Assembly: GCA_910587045.1 (NCBI GenBank)
Contig: CAJULG010000010.1
Span: 1 to 64,000 of the forward strand
Source of the DNA: an uncultured Lachnospiraceae bacterium
Lineage (GTDB): Bacteria; Bacillota; Clostridia; Lachnospirales; Lachnospiraceae
Direction of reading: 5' to 3'
Length of the DNA stretch: 64,000 nucleotides
This document shows, piece by piece, positions 1 through 8,688 of the stretch. Below the pieces are notes generated by a model that was given only the letters and a program-made list of their open reading frames with translations, made no database searches and was not told where the DNA came from. Every line of letters begins with the position of its first letter. The stretch's first letter is position 1. Both the position numbers and the translations under genes were made by a program.

Positions 1-100
1 GACCGGGGACGGTCAGGAGTTTCTGTATGATGTTTTGAAGGTGCAGGAGCCATGTGGGACCGGAGAGCGTTCCGGAATCTGGCAGACGAAGGTTGCATTG
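1..100. other. Unassigned sequence at window edge
   Basis: One forward frame is open from base 2 to a TAG at 173-175 and its first 90 bases have coding-like codon use, so this may be the 3' end of a gene cut by the window edge. An intrinsic terminator lies inside that frame at 102-125, which argues that any gene ends earlier or that this is the tail of a structured RNA. I recognise no protein or RNA family here. Confidence 0.2.
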
Positions 101-101
101 G

Positions 102-125
102 GCGAGAAGCTTCTCGCTTTTTGTG
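102..125 (+). terminator. Intrinsic terminator
   Basis: GCGAGAAGCTTCTCGC (102-117) is a perfect palindrome that folds as a 6-bp stem with an AGCT loop. It is followed directly by TTTTTGTGT. It separates whatever lies at the window edge from the tRNA. Confidence 0.7.
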
Positions 126-173
126 TATACAGACAGATATTTTTATGTAAATTAAATTTGATAATGCTATCAT

Positions 174-244
174 AGGGGATTGGTCAAATGGTATGATAGG
201 GGTCTCCAAAACCTTTGGTGGGAGTTCGATTCTCTCATCCCCTG
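174..244 (+). tRNA. trnW: tRNA-Trp (CCA anticodon)
   Basis: The 7-bp acceptor stem AGGGGAT/ATCCCCT pairs perfectly and is followed by discriminator G. The anticodon loop reads C-T-CCA-A-A with T33 in place, and the T arm carries TTCGA. The anticodon CCA decodes UGG (Trp), and the sequence closely resembles the remembered Bacillus tRNA-Trp. The 3' CCA is not encoded; TAA follows the discriminator. Confidence 0.96.
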
Positions 245-249
245 TAATA

Positions 250-287
250 AAATCCTGGAATTCATAATTTGGATTCCAGGATTTTTT
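250..287 (+). terminator. Terminator of tRNA-Trp
   Basis: Stem ATCCTGGAAT (252-261) pairs with ATTCCAGGAT (273-282) across an 11-base loop and runs into TTTTTT. It lies 5 bases downstream of the tRNA and would end a single-gene tRNA transcript. Confidence 0.85.
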
Positions 288-413
288 AATGTAACGCGTA
301 ATTTTGGTATCCTGATATTTTTACTTTATACATGTTTCATATTCCTGGCAGATTGGTTCATACTATTCTTAAAGTATTTTCATAGTAAGACATAGGAAGC
401 GAGGTAATATGAG

Positions 414-1295
414 ATGGTAAGAATAATAACGGATTCCGCCTCCGATATTGATATGAAAACAGCAGGGGAACTGGGGATTATATGTGTTCCGCTGACTGTA
501 AGCTTTGGAAAGGAACAGTTTAAGGAAAATGTTGAACTTTCCAAAACAGAATTTTATAAGCGGTTGATTTCAGACGCCAGTTTTCCTCAAACTGCACAGG
601 TACCTCCATATGCATTTGAACAAGTATTTCGAGAGGCAAAGGAGGCAGGAGATGATGTTATAGCAATTCTGCTTTCTTCACGATTAAGTGGAGCTTATCA
701 GAGTGCCAGGATTGCACAGGAAAGTGTTCATGAAGAAGAGAGTAAGAATCTAAATCGTGGTTCGGGTAACAGTCACTGTTATGTGATTGATAGCAGATCT
801 GCCTCTGCAGGGCAGCAATTACTGGCAGAACATGCTGCTAAAATGCGGAAGCAAGGAAATACAGCAAGAGAAATCGTAAGGCAGATTCGAAACGTTCGAT
901 CCAGGCTTCAGCTTTTTGCGTGTGTTAATACGTTAGAATACTTATATCGGGGCGGGCGCATTTCAAAAGCAGCAGCTACAATAGGGACGATTATTAATGT
1001 AAAACCAATTTTATATGTAAATGAAAGTGGTGAGCCGGAAATCACCGCCCGTGTTCATGGTAATCAAAAAGCAGTCAACTATATGCTGGAACGGCTCAAA
1101 GCAGAACCTCCGGATGAAGAATATCCGATTTATATCATGTACAGTTATATGGATGAGGGAGCAAGACGTCTCCGAAAGGCGATTCGAACCGCCGGTTATC
1201 AGGTACGGATGAAACATGTGATAAATGTAGGAGCAGTAATAGGCAGTCATATCGGACCTTATGCATATGGTATGACATATATAAAAAGGGAATAA
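414..1295 (+). CDS. DegV family fatty-acid-binding protein
   Basis: DegV proteins bind a single fatty acid; characterised members (FakB) present it to a fatty acid kinase for phospholipid synthesis. The 293-residue length is normal. The N-terminal TDSASDI (6-12), the TAQVPP segment (60-65) and SSRLSGAYQSA (88-98) are the family hallmarks around the lipid-binding cleft. There is no signal peptide, so it is cytosolic. The start follows an AGGAAGCGAGGT-like ribosome site. No fatty acid kinase gene adjoins it, so the partner must be elsewhere. It stands alone between the tRNA terminator and a repeat locus. The ligand cannot be read from sequence. Confidence 0.92.
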   Translation: MVRIITDSASDIDMKTAGELGIICVPLTVSFGKEQFKENVELSKTEFYKRLISDASFPQTAQVPPYAFEQVFREAKEAGDDVIAILLSSRLSGAYQSARIAQESVHEEESKNLNRGSGNSHCYVIDSRSASAGQQLLAEHAAKMRKQGNTAREIVRQIRNVRSRLQLFACVNTLEYLYRGGRISKAAATIGTIINVKPILYVNESGEPEITARVHGNQKAVNYMLERLKAEPPDEEYPIYIMYSYMDEGARRLRKAIRTAGYQVRMKHVINVGAVIGSHIGPYAYGMTYIKRE

Positions 1296-1349
1296 GGAGA
1301 GGCATTATGCATGATATCCTGATCCGGTTCTTTGAAGATTTCCAGATTT

Positions 1350-1441
1350 GTGGTATAATATACGCGAACATAATGAGCCAAGCGGCTGTGAAGCAGACAT
1401 TTGGCGAATGTGCGCGAACCATGATGAAGCAAAGCGAAATC
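1350..1441 (+). repeat. 92-bp repeat unit, locus A (single copy)
   Basis: This unit closely matches the tandem 92-bp units at 35098-35366. It begins with GTGGTATAATATACGCG, which contains a perfect -10 hexamer, carries several GCGAA motifs and a CTG-AAG-CAG mini-stem, and ends with an inverted repeat CCATGAT/ATCATGG (arms around 1419-1425 and 1439-1446). A TTGAAG 17 bases upstream of TATAAT could serve as -35, so transcription may start here. It is followed directly by 77-bp repeats. The 1296-1349 stretch before it holds nothing I recognise. Confidence 0.85.
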
Positions 1442-1453
1442 ATGGTATAATTT

Positions 1454-1662
1454 GCCTTGAGGAGGGGCCCAACGAAGTTGGGAGGAGTCCTGAAGGCAGA
1501 TAGCAGTAGTGAAAAGAGGCTGTCAGATATGCCTTGAGGAGGGGCCCAACGAAGTTGGGAGGAGTCCTGAAGGCAGATAGCAGTAGTGAAAAGAGGCTGT
1601 CAGATATGCCTTGAGGAGGGGCCCAACGAAGTTGGGAGGAGTCCTGAAGGCGGATAGCAGTA
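1454..1662 (+). repeat. 77-bp tandem repeats, locus A (2.7 copies)
   Basis: Units start at 1454, 1531 and 1608, an exact 77-bp period; the third stops after about 55 bases. The first 44 bases of each unit fold as an RNA-like hairpin. GCCTT pairs with AAGGC, a G-G mismatch follows, then AGGA pairs with TCCT, then an internal loop, then CCCAAC-GAA-GTTGGG. No protein frame is apparent. A shortened relative lies at 35367-35386. The remaining bases to 1739 are AT-rich and hold no feature beyond the ribosome site of the next gene. Confidence 0.92.
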
Positions 1663-1739
1663 ACGTATAAATATAGTTAATAATTATAGTATACTAAGAT
1701 AAATAGGAATTAGACGAAGTCTGGATCGGAGGCAACAGC

Positions 1740-4091
1740 ATGGATATTAATTTATTTTTTCAGGAATTGGACGATCTATTTGAGCAGGGTGCTATGGAAG
1801 AAGTAGAACCCTGCTTTCAGCGTTTCCTGAATTTGGCAGAGCAGGAACAGGATATTGGAGCCAGAATAACAATTCTAAATGAAATGATGGGCTTTTATCG
1901 GGAAACAAGCCAGTATGAAAAGGCAAAGGAATGTATTCATACTGTATTAGCACTCATTGATCAGGCAGGACTGGCGGATTCCATGCCTCATGCTACCACG
2001 CTTCTGAATTCTGCAAATGCTCTGCGGGCTGCGGGTGATCTGGAAACAGCAATGGAATATTATAATCACGTATTTGCATTATTTGAGGGGCAGGTTCCCC
2101 GGACAGATTTTCGTTATGCAGAATTATATAATAATGTAGCTTTGTTATATCAGGAGTTTAACCGTTACGATATGGCTTCCCAATGTTTACTAAATGCTTT
2201 GGAAATCGTGCGTATGACGCCGGGAAAAGACTTTCAGGAGGCGGTAACACTAGCGAATCTGGGAGCCAGCGAGTTGCAGGAGGAGAAACTGCAGGAGGCA
2301 GTAGGATATTTAGAGCAGGCAGTAACGTTATTTCAGTCTATGCAGGTAAGTGATACCCATATGGCAGCCGCTCTGGCCGCAATGGGTGAAGCGCAGTTCC
2401 GGCAGGGCAGACTGCAGGAGGCAGAAGCATATTATAAGCAGGCACTGCAAATGATTGAAGCATATGTTGGAAAGACGGAAGCATACAGAAGAGTAGAGGA
2501 AAATCTAAAGCAGGTACAGAGAAAAATACATGAAATCACGGATTGCGAACCCAAATTACATAACTCAGGGCTGAGTCTAAGCCGTAGATTTTATGAAGAA
2601 TATGGTAAGGCTATGATCCAGGATCAGTTTCCGGAATATGTTGCAAGGATTGCAGTAGGCTTTGTAGGGGAAGGTTCAGATCGGTTTGGCTTTGATGATG
2701 TGTATTCCGAAGATCACGATTATGGAGCAGGGTTTTCTCTCTGGCTGACAGAGGAGGATTATGAAAAGATTGGAAAACAACTGCAACAGGCATATGAAGA
2801 ACTGGAACAGCAGTATGCGAAACAAGGGGAACAGGTACTTTGGACCAGTCATTCCCGGGGACGGTTTGGTGTCCGGAAAATTCATGATTTCTATGAGCAG
2901 ATAACGGGTTATCCAGAAGGACCGGTTACCCGGGAGGAATGGAGCAGTGCGGCAGAGGAACGTCTGGCTGCATCTGTGAACGGAGAGGTGTTCCTGGATG
3001 AGCTGGGTGAATTTACTCGAATTCGTAATCAAATTAAACGATATTATCCAGTGAAAGTTTGGTTGCTGAAACTGGCACAATACACATCACTTTTTGGACA
3101 GTATGGACAATATAATTACAAACGTATGTCAATGCGGAAGGACTGGCCGGCGGCCGGACTGATGCGGGAAAAGGCGATAGAGTATGCCTTGCATTCTGTG
3201 TACTTGATAAATAAACAGTTTTGCCCGCATGACAAGTGGCTTTTCAAGGGGATTGAAAGGTTTGAAAAAAGTGAAGGAGTAAAAAAAGCCTGTGAACAGC
3301 TAATTATAACAGATATTCGAAGTGTAGAGGAAAATTGCCGGCTTTTAGAACAGATAGCAGCATGTCTGTTAGAAGGTATGATTGCACAGGGACTTGTATT
3401 TTCAAGAAAGCGCGGAGATATTCTTTATCTTGAAAACTATGGAGAAGAGCTGGCTGAGAAGGCAGTTCTGGCAGATATGTCAGAGGAGGAATTGGCAGAA
3501 CAGATTGCACGACTGGAATTCAAAGCATTTGATCAGGTAAAGAATGCAGGAGGCAGAGCAGACTGTCAGGATGACTGGCATACTTTCCGTATTATGCGTG
3601 TCAGTCAGTATCTTACCTGGACAAAGGAGATGCTGTTACGGTATATTATGGATTTTGAGGGAAACCTGCGCGATGGATGGAATATGATCACAGAAAAATA
3701 TGGACGGATGATGGAATCCACTGCGCCGGAGGAGTATGAAAAACTGCAATCGGAGTTGCCGGTGATTTCCCAGGAGAAAAGAAGGATCGTTGACGAGATT
3801 GTAAAGGTTCAGGTTGCCTGGATGGAGGAGTTCCAGCAGTGTTATCCCAGACTGGCTTCGAATGCACGAAGCATTCATACATCGGAGGATAATTTATGGA
3901 ATACCTCTTATGAAACGTATCTTAGAGGAGAATTGTTAACTTATTCGGATGAGATGCTGGTAATGTATGGCCGATATATTGTAAGATTAAATCAGGAAGG
4001 AAAGAATCTGACAGAATGGATCATGCAGAACACCGCCGAGCTTTATGGTTACAAGGGACTGGAAGAAGCAGAAGCTGCATTAGAAGTCTGA
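1740..4091 (+). CDS. TPR / DUF4037 / DUF4125 fusion protein
   Basis: This 783-residue protein has three parts. Residues 1-260 are tetratricopeptide-like helical repeats (A-x-YY-xx-AL patterns such as EAEAYYKQALQMIEAYVG), expected to bind protein partners. Residues 280-580 match DUF4037, a nucleotidyltransferase-like fold, with the signature GFDDVYSEDHDYGAGF near 320-335. Residues 590-780 match DUF4125, with CQDDWHTF, SQYLTW, EKYGRMM and YLRGELLTYS. The start follows CGGAGG. DUF4037 and DUF4125 functions are not established to my knowledge. There is no membrane segment. It stands alone downstream of the repeat locus. The domain names are recalled from family patterns, so boundaries are approximate. 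Confidence 0.85.
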   Translation: MDINLFFQELDDLFEQGAMEEVEPCFQRFLNLAEQEQDIGARITILNEMMGFYRETSQYEKAKECIHTVLALIDQAGLADSMPHATTLLNSANALRAAGDLETAMEYYNHVFALFEGQVPRTDFRYAELYNNVALLYQEFNRYDMASQCLLNALEIVRMTPGKDFQEAVTLANLGASELQEEKLQEAVGYLEQAVTLFQSMQVSDTHMAAALAAMGEAQFRQGRLQEAEAYYKQALQMIEAYVGKTEAYRRVEENLKQVQRKIHEITDCEPKLHNSGLSLSRRFYEEYGKAMIQDQFPEYVARIAVGFVGEGSDRFGFDDVYSEDHDYGAGFSLWLTEEDYEKIGKQLQQAYEELEQQYAKQGEQVLWTSHSRGRFGVRKIHDFYEQITGYPEGPVTREEWSSAAEERLAASVNGEVFLDELGEFTRIRNQIKRYYPVKVWLLKLAQYTSLFGQYGQYNYKRMSMRKDWPAAGLMREKAIEYALHSVYLINKQFCPHDKWLFKGIERFEKSEGVKKACEQLIITDIRSVEENCRLLEQIAACLLEGMIAQGLVFSRKRGDILYLENYGEELAEKAVLADMSEEELAEQIARLEFKAFDQVKNAGGRADCQDDWHTFRIMRVSQYLTWTKEMLLRYIMDFEGNLRDGWNMITEKYGRMMESTAPEEYEKLQSELPVISQEKRRIVDEIVKVQVAWMEEFQQCYPRLASNARSIHTSEDNLWNTSYETYLRGELLTYSDEMLVMYGRYIVRLNQEGKNLTEWIMQNTAELYGYKGLEEAEAALEV

Positions 4092-4213
4092 ATTCAGAAA
4101 CAGACAGATAGAAGGTTCTTTTTGGTTTTATAAAGAATGAAGTTTGTATATAAAAATTATATTATAAGCATATAATAAATTGACTTGAAAAAGGTGATTT
4201 ATAAGGGGATAAA

Positions 4214-4879
4214 ATGGAGCAAGAATGGGATTTGACTGATATTTCTGATGGAAAACTTTATGATATAGATGATTTGGTAAAAGTGGGGTGCCGAGATTGT
4301 AAGGGATGTTCTGCCTGCTGTCATAATATGGGAAATTCCATCGTTCTGGATCCTTATGACATATATCAGTTAGCAACGGGACTTGGACAGACCGTAGAAG
4401 AATTACTCGCAACTGCCCTGGAGTTACGTGTAGTGGATGGTATTATTTTACCTGATCTGAGAATGCAGGGGGATTCCGGCTCCTGTCATTTCCTGAATAC
4501 AGAGGGACGTTGCAGCATTCACAAATTCCGGCCCGGTTTCTGTCGTATGTTTCCATTGGGACGCTTATATGAGGATCAGAAATTCCGGTATTTTATCCAG
4601 GTAAAAGAATGTAAAGTCGGAAACCGAACCAAGGTAAAGATCCGGCAATGGCTGGATATACCGGAATATAAGCAATACGAAGCTTTTATTGCGGACTGGC
4701 ATTTCTGGCTGAAGGAATATCAGGATCAGATCAAGCAGGGGGTGTTAAAGGGAGAGGCACTGAAACAGTTTAACCTGCAACTGCTAACTGTATTTTTTCT
4801 TACGCCTTATAACACGCAACAGGATTTCTATCAGCAGTATGCACAGCGCAGGGAAGCAATTAAGGCTTTAACTGGTTAA
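4214..4879 (+). CDS. YkgJ-family cysteine cluster protein
   Basis: This 221-residue protein carries the zinc/iron-chelating cysteine cluster of the YkgJ family (UPF0153). C26, C29, C32, C35 and C36 lie in CRDCKGCSACCH. Further cysteines follow in GSCHFL, GRCSIH and GFCRMFPLG. The spacing suggests one metal or Fe-S site. The biochemical role of the family is unproven. AAGGGG precedes the ATG. Its last 20 bases overlap the 3' end of the convergent chemoreceptor gene, and no terminator separates the two, so opposing transcripts would pair over this stretch. Confidence 0.88.
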   Translation: MEQEWDLTDISDGKLYDIDDLVKVGCRDCKGCSACCHNMGNSIVLDPYDIYQLATGLGQTVEELLATALELRVVDGIILPDLRMQGDSGSCHFLNTEGRCSIHKFRPGFCRMFPLGRLYEDQKFRYFIQVKECKVGNRTKVKIRQWLDIPEYKQYEAFIADWHFWLKEYQDQIKQGVLKGEALKQFNLQLLTVFFLTPYNTQQDFYQQYAQRREAIKALTG

Positions 4880-6323
4880 CCGATGCAGATAAGGTATCAA
4901 TATGTTCTTTCATTTGTTCTGAAAGTCCCAGATTGTTCTGTGCCATTTCGTAGGTCTGCTGGGTAGTTGCAGATACTTCCTCACTGATGGCGGATATGGT
5001 TTCTACACTGGATATCAGTTCTGTGTTTACTTCGAGGAGCTGCCCGATAGAAGAAGCCTCTGCCTGAGCATTGTCTGCAATGGAAGAGATCGCATGGCGG
5101 ATTTCTTCAAAAGTGGATTTGGTGTTCAGAATCAGACTGTTCTGGCTGGAACCGGCAGATACGGCATTGTCTACTGCCTGATTCGCAGTTTCTGCTTCTG
5201 CCTGTAGTGTATTCAGCAGATTTTGTATATTGGTTGCCGCATCGCTGGTCTGTTGGGCAAGACTGGTGATTTCAGATGCGACAACAGCAAAGCCTCTTCC
5301 GGCTTCTCCTGCCCGGGCGGCTTCGATCGAGGCATTTAATGCCAGAAGATTGGTCTGACTGGCGATATCCTGAATGATCTGAATGATCCGGAGTGCGTGG
5401 GTGGCACTCTCCACTAGCGTATGCATTTCTGTACTTAAGGCGGCATTGATCTGTTGTACATAATCAGCACTTTCTGTAAGAGAATCCATATTCTGCATTC
5501 CACTCTCAATACTCTGGTGACTCTGTGAAATAGTATTCTGCATAAATTCCGAAATGGCACCTGCTTCTTCTATAATATTCTGGATATGCTCTGTCTGTGT
5601 CAGCTGTTCCTGTATGGATTCGGCAGTCTGTGTGGTGCCAGAAGAAATTTCATTCATGGATTGTGTCGTAATGGTAGATGCTTCCGCTACCTGCTCAACC
5701 ATGGCCAGCACTGAAGACGTTTCCGCAGATACTGTTTCTGCGACCAGAAGAATTTCATTCAGTGTGGTCCTGGTCTGTTCCTCCTGCTCCAGAACGGTAT
5801 TTAACTTATGCTGGTTAATGGCATATTGTAATCTGGTTGAAAGAAAGGTATAGATCAGGCATAACAGTGCGGCCAGGAACTGAATCTCGTAATCAGCGAT
5901 ATGATCCGGGGTTGTTTCCTTTAATACCAGGATATGGTAGAGGATAGAGCCTGCATTCGAGGCAAGTGTCCAGATCAGTACAAGCAAAAGGAGTCTGGTA
6001 TCGGCACAGACGATCAAAAAGGACAATGGAACCAGAATATACACAAAGGTCATAGGAGTATCTCCGGTGATCAGCACCATGGTATACATGGCAAGATAAC
6101 CGATTACACTGATATAGCGGCATATACTGCTGTCGGGTCTGGTTTTGAGAGAAATCCATGCAAGGATACAGGGAATCAGAATGATGGCGGATAGTGTCAG
6201 ATAGTAGAAAATTCCGCGTTCTCCTTTTATGACCTCCAGCAGATAGGCAAGTAATATAATTCCCTGTGTAATACTGATTGCTGTCAACAGGGAACGACTG
6301 ATACGCTTTGGATCTGTATTCAT
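4860..6323 (-). CDS. Methyl-accepting chemotaxis protein, multi-spanning
   Basis: This 487-residue receptor has an N-terminal region (about 1-175) of five or six hydrophobic segments with very short loops instead of the usual periplasm-facing sensor domain. It probably senses something in the membrane. No HAMP is evident. The C-terminal coiled coil contains the conserved hairpin tip around QTNLLALNASIEAARAGEAG and the following GFAVVA, which binds CheA and CheW. There is no CheR-docking pentapeptide. It lies about 15 kb from the che genes at 19482-33565 and could feed that array. It is a lone gene, convergent with the YkgJ gene. Confidence 0.93.
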   Translation of the reverse strand: MNTDPKRISRSLLTAISITQGIILLAYLLEVIKGERGIFYYLTLSAIILIPCILAWISLKTRPDSSICRYISVIGYLAMYTMVLITGDTPMTFVYILVPLSFLIVCADTRLLLLVLIWTLASNAGSILYHILVLKETTPDHIADYEIQFLAALLCLIYTFLSTRLQYAINQHKLNTVLEQEEQTRTTLNEILLVAETVSAETSSVLAMVEQVAEASTITTQSMNEISSGTTQTAESIQEQLTQTEHIQNIIEEAGAISEFMQNTISQSHQSIESGMQNMDSLTESADYVQQINAALSTEMHTLVESATHALRIIQIIQDIASQTNLLALNASIEAARAGEAGRGFAVVASEITSLAQQTSDAATNIQNLLNTLQAEAETANQAVDNAVSAGSSQNSLILNTKSTFEEIRHAISSIADNAQAEASSIGQLLEVNTELISSVETISAISEEVSATTQQTYEMAQNNLGLSEQMKEHIDTLSASVNQLKP

Positions 6324-6467
6324 TAGAAAATCCCCCTTACAATTATTCTGAAAACTATTATAATTCTATAATACTAGGTAAAAAAATGCAATAAAAAACA
6401 TAAAAATGGAAATTTTCTTGTTTTGTCCGGTATATGACAATTTCATTTCTAAACAAATTATAAATTA

Positions 6468-6494
6468 TTAGCACTCAAAGCAAATGAGTGCTAA
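6468..6494 (+). promoter_or_regulatory. CIRCE operator (HrcA site)
   Basis: TTAGCACTC-N9-GAGTGCTAA matches the CIRCE consensus at all 18 defined positions. It ends 7 bases upstream of a -35 hexamer and about 115 bases upstream of htpG. HrcA binding here should hold htpG down until heat or misfolding stress. The hrcA gene is not in the window. Confidence 0.95.
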
Positions 6495-6501
6495 TTTTCT
6501 A

Positions 6502-6530
6502 TTGACAAGTAATCAGGAGGATATTATTAT
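6502..6530 (+). promoter_or_regulatory. htpG promoter, sigma-A type
   Basis: TTGACA (6502-6507), a 17-base spacer, then TATTAT (6525-6530). The -35 is consensus and the -10 is one base off. The CIRCE element sits immediately upstream. Confidence 0.8.
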
Positions 6531-6608
6531 TAGATGCAGGGTGAATTCTATGAAAAGAATTTACAGGAAATAATAATGAAAAGACGTTAGGTAAGGAGAT
6601 GTTAAAGA

Positions 6609-8615
6609 ATGGCAGCAAAGCAGGGTAGTTTAACAATTAATAGTGAGAATATCTTTCCGATCATTAAAAAATGGTTATATTCTGATCACGATATCTTTTT
6701 TCGGGAGTTGATATCCAATGGTTGTGATGCGATTACCAAATTAAAGAAACTGTCTATGGTTGGAGAGTTTGAGGAGCCGGAAGACAACCGGTATCGTGTG
6801 GATGTGATTGTCAGTCCGGAGAATAAGACCATTCAGTTCATTGATAATGGACTGGGTATGACAGAGGAAGAGGTCAATGAGTACATTTGTCAGATTGCAT
6901 TCTCTGGAGCCGCTGATTTCCTGGAGAAGTATAAGGACAAGGCTAATGATGATCAGATTATCGGTCATTTTGGTCTGGGCTTTTATTCTGCCTTTATGGT
7001 AGCGGATAAGGTTACGATTGAGACGCTTTCCTATAAGGAAGGTGCAGAACCGGTATACTGGGAGTGTGATGATGGAACCGATTATACGATCGGTAAGGGC
7101 GACCGGACGGAACGCGGGACTGTTATTACATTATTTTTGAACGAAGACAGTTATGAATTTGCGAACGAATATCGGGCAAAGGAGGTCATTCAGAAATACT
7201 GTTCCTTTATGCCGATCGAGATTTACTTTACAAATGCGGATGCACCGGAAGAAGAGATTGATGAGACGGAGGAAGCGGAGGTAATTGATGAAAATGGTGA
7301 AGTAGTGGAAACGGACAGTGAAGCCGATGAGACTGATTCAGGAAATGAAGAAGCCGATGAGGATACCACATCCGGAGATGCAGATCAGCCGGCCGGGAAG
7401 GAAAAGAAGAAGCCGCAGCCGGTGAATGATACGAATCCGCTTTGGGCAAAGCACCCGAATGATTGTACAGAGGAAGAATATAAAGCATTTTATCGAAAGG
7501 TATTCATGGATTACCGGGAGCCGCTGTTCTGGATTCACCTGAATATGGATTATCCGTTTAATTTAAAGGGAATCCTGTATTTCCCGAAGATTAATCTGGA
7601 GGTTGAGAATGCAGAAGGAAAGATCAAGCTGTATAATAATCAGGTATTCGTTGCAGATAATATTAAAGAGGTAATACCGGAATTCCTGTTATTGTTAAAA
7701 GGTGTGATCGACTGTCCGGATCTGCCGCTGAATGTATCCCGGAGTGCATTGCAGAATGATGGATTTGTAAAGAAGATTTCAGACTACATTACCAAAAAAG
7801 TAGCGGATAAGCTATCCGGTATGTGTAAGACGGATAAAGAGAATTATGAGAAATACTGGGATGATATCAGCCCGTTTATCAAGTATGGATGCCTGCGGGA
7901 TGATAAGTTTAATGAGAAGATGACCGATTATATCATCTTCAAAAATCTGGAGGATAAGTATGTGACCCTGCCGGAATATCTGGAGGCTGGAAAGGAAAAG
8001 CATGAAAATCAGGTATTCTATGTAACAGACTTAAAGGAGCAGTCACAGTATGTGAATATGTTTAAAGAGGAAGGGCTGGATGCGATCCTGCTTACAACCA
8101 ATATTGATACTCCATTCATTACCCATCTGGAGCAGAAGAATCAGAATGTGCATTTTTTGAGAATTGATTCCGAACTGTCGGACAATTTCGTTGAGAAGAC
8201 CGAAGAAGACGAGGAAACAGCAAAAGCAAATGCAGATAAACTAACTGAGATATTCCGTAAGGCGCTGGATAATGATAAGCTGGAGGTAAAGGTACAGAGA
8301 TTGAAGAATGCGAATGTATCCTCCATGATCACGGAGTCCGAAGAGAGTCGAAGGATGCAGGATATGATGCGAATGTATAATATGGGAGGCTTTGATCCGT
8401 CCATGTTTGGCGGTTCGGCCGGAACCACACTGGTTCTGAATTCCGGTAATGCACTGGTTCAGTATATATTAGAGCATGAGGAGGGAGATCATACGAAGAC
8501 CATATGCGAGCAGTTATATGATCTGGCATTGATCGCTCATAAACCGTTGGAGCCGGATGCAATGACGAAGTTTATCAACAGAAGCAATGAGATTTTAAGT
8601 ATACTGGCAAAATAA
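6609..8615 (+). CDS. htpG: Chaperone HtpG (Hsp90)
   Basis: ATP-dependent cytosolic Hsp90 chaperone. The GHKL ATP-binding residues are present: E33, N37 and D40 in FRELISNGCD, then DNGLGMT and GHFGLGFYSAF. The middle and dimerisation domains follow. At 668 residues it is longer than the roughly 625 usual in bacteria. The excess is an acidic, low-complexity stretch at about residues 213-275, between the N-terminal and middle domains, where eukaryotic Hsp90 has its charged linker. The start follows GTAAGGAG. It is a single-gene transcript under CIRCE control with its own terminator. Confidence 0.97.
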   Translation: MAAKQGSLTINSENIFPIIKKWLYSDHDIFFRELISNGCDAITKLKKLSMVGEFEEPEDNRYRVDVIVSPENKTIQFIDNGLGMTEEEVNEYICQIAFSGAADFLEKYKDKANDDQIIGHFGLGFYSAFMVADKVTIETLSYKEGAEPVYWECDDGTDYTIGKGDRTERGTVITLFLNEDSYEFANEYRAKEVIQKYCSFMPIEIYFTNADAPEEEIDETEEAEVIDENGEVVETDSEADETDSGNEEADEDTTSGDADQPAGKEKKKPQPVNDTNPLWAKHPNDCTEEEYKAFYRKVFMDYREPLFWIHLNMDYPFNLKGILYFPKINLEVENAEGKIKLYNNQVFVADNIKEVIPEFLLLLKGVIDCPDLPLNVSRSALQNDGFVKKISDYITKKVADKLSGMCKTDKENYEKYWDDISPFIKYGCLRDDKFNEKMTDYIIFKNLEDKYVTLPEYLEAGKEKHENQVFYVTDLKEQSQYVNMFKEEGLDAILLTTNIDTPFITHLEQKNQNVHFLRIDSELSDNFVEKTEEDEETAKANADKLTEIFRKALDNDKLEVKVQRLKNANVSSMITESEESRRMQDMMRMYNMGGFDPSMFGGSAGTTLVLNSGNALVQYILEHEEGDHTKTICEQLYDLALIAHKPLEPDAMTKFINRSNEILSILAK

Positions 8616-8621
8616 ACATAG

Positions 8622-8664
8622 AAAAACTGCTTTGGAATTTATTCCGGAGCAGTTTTTCTATTCT
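8622..8664 (+). terminator. htpG terminator
   Basis: An AAAAACTGCT arm pairs with AGCAGTTTTT, enclosing a second GGAAT/ATTCC helix, and a T-rich tail follows. It lies 7 bases after the htpG stop and faces the convergent gene at 8689. Confidence 0.85.
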
Positions 8665-8688
8665 ATTCAGTTCTGAGAATGCCGGCAG

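Noticed and set aside
2..175. A 57-codon reading frame at the window edge as a firm gene
   Set aside because: An intrinsic terminator lies inside it and no family is recognised; it may be only the tail of an RNA or gene outside the window.
180..395. An open frame of 71 codons across the tRNA-Trp gene
   Set aside because: It runs through a well-formed tRNA and its terminator, and has no ribosome site.
1135..1443. Minus-strand frames over the repeats at 1350 and 35098 that share a SPNVCF peptide
   Set aside because: The similarity comes from the 92-bp DNA repeat itself. The frames differ outside it, have no ribosome sites and run into neighbouring genes.
1454..1662. CRISPR array
   Set aside because: Units are contiguous with no unique spacers, and no cas genes are present.
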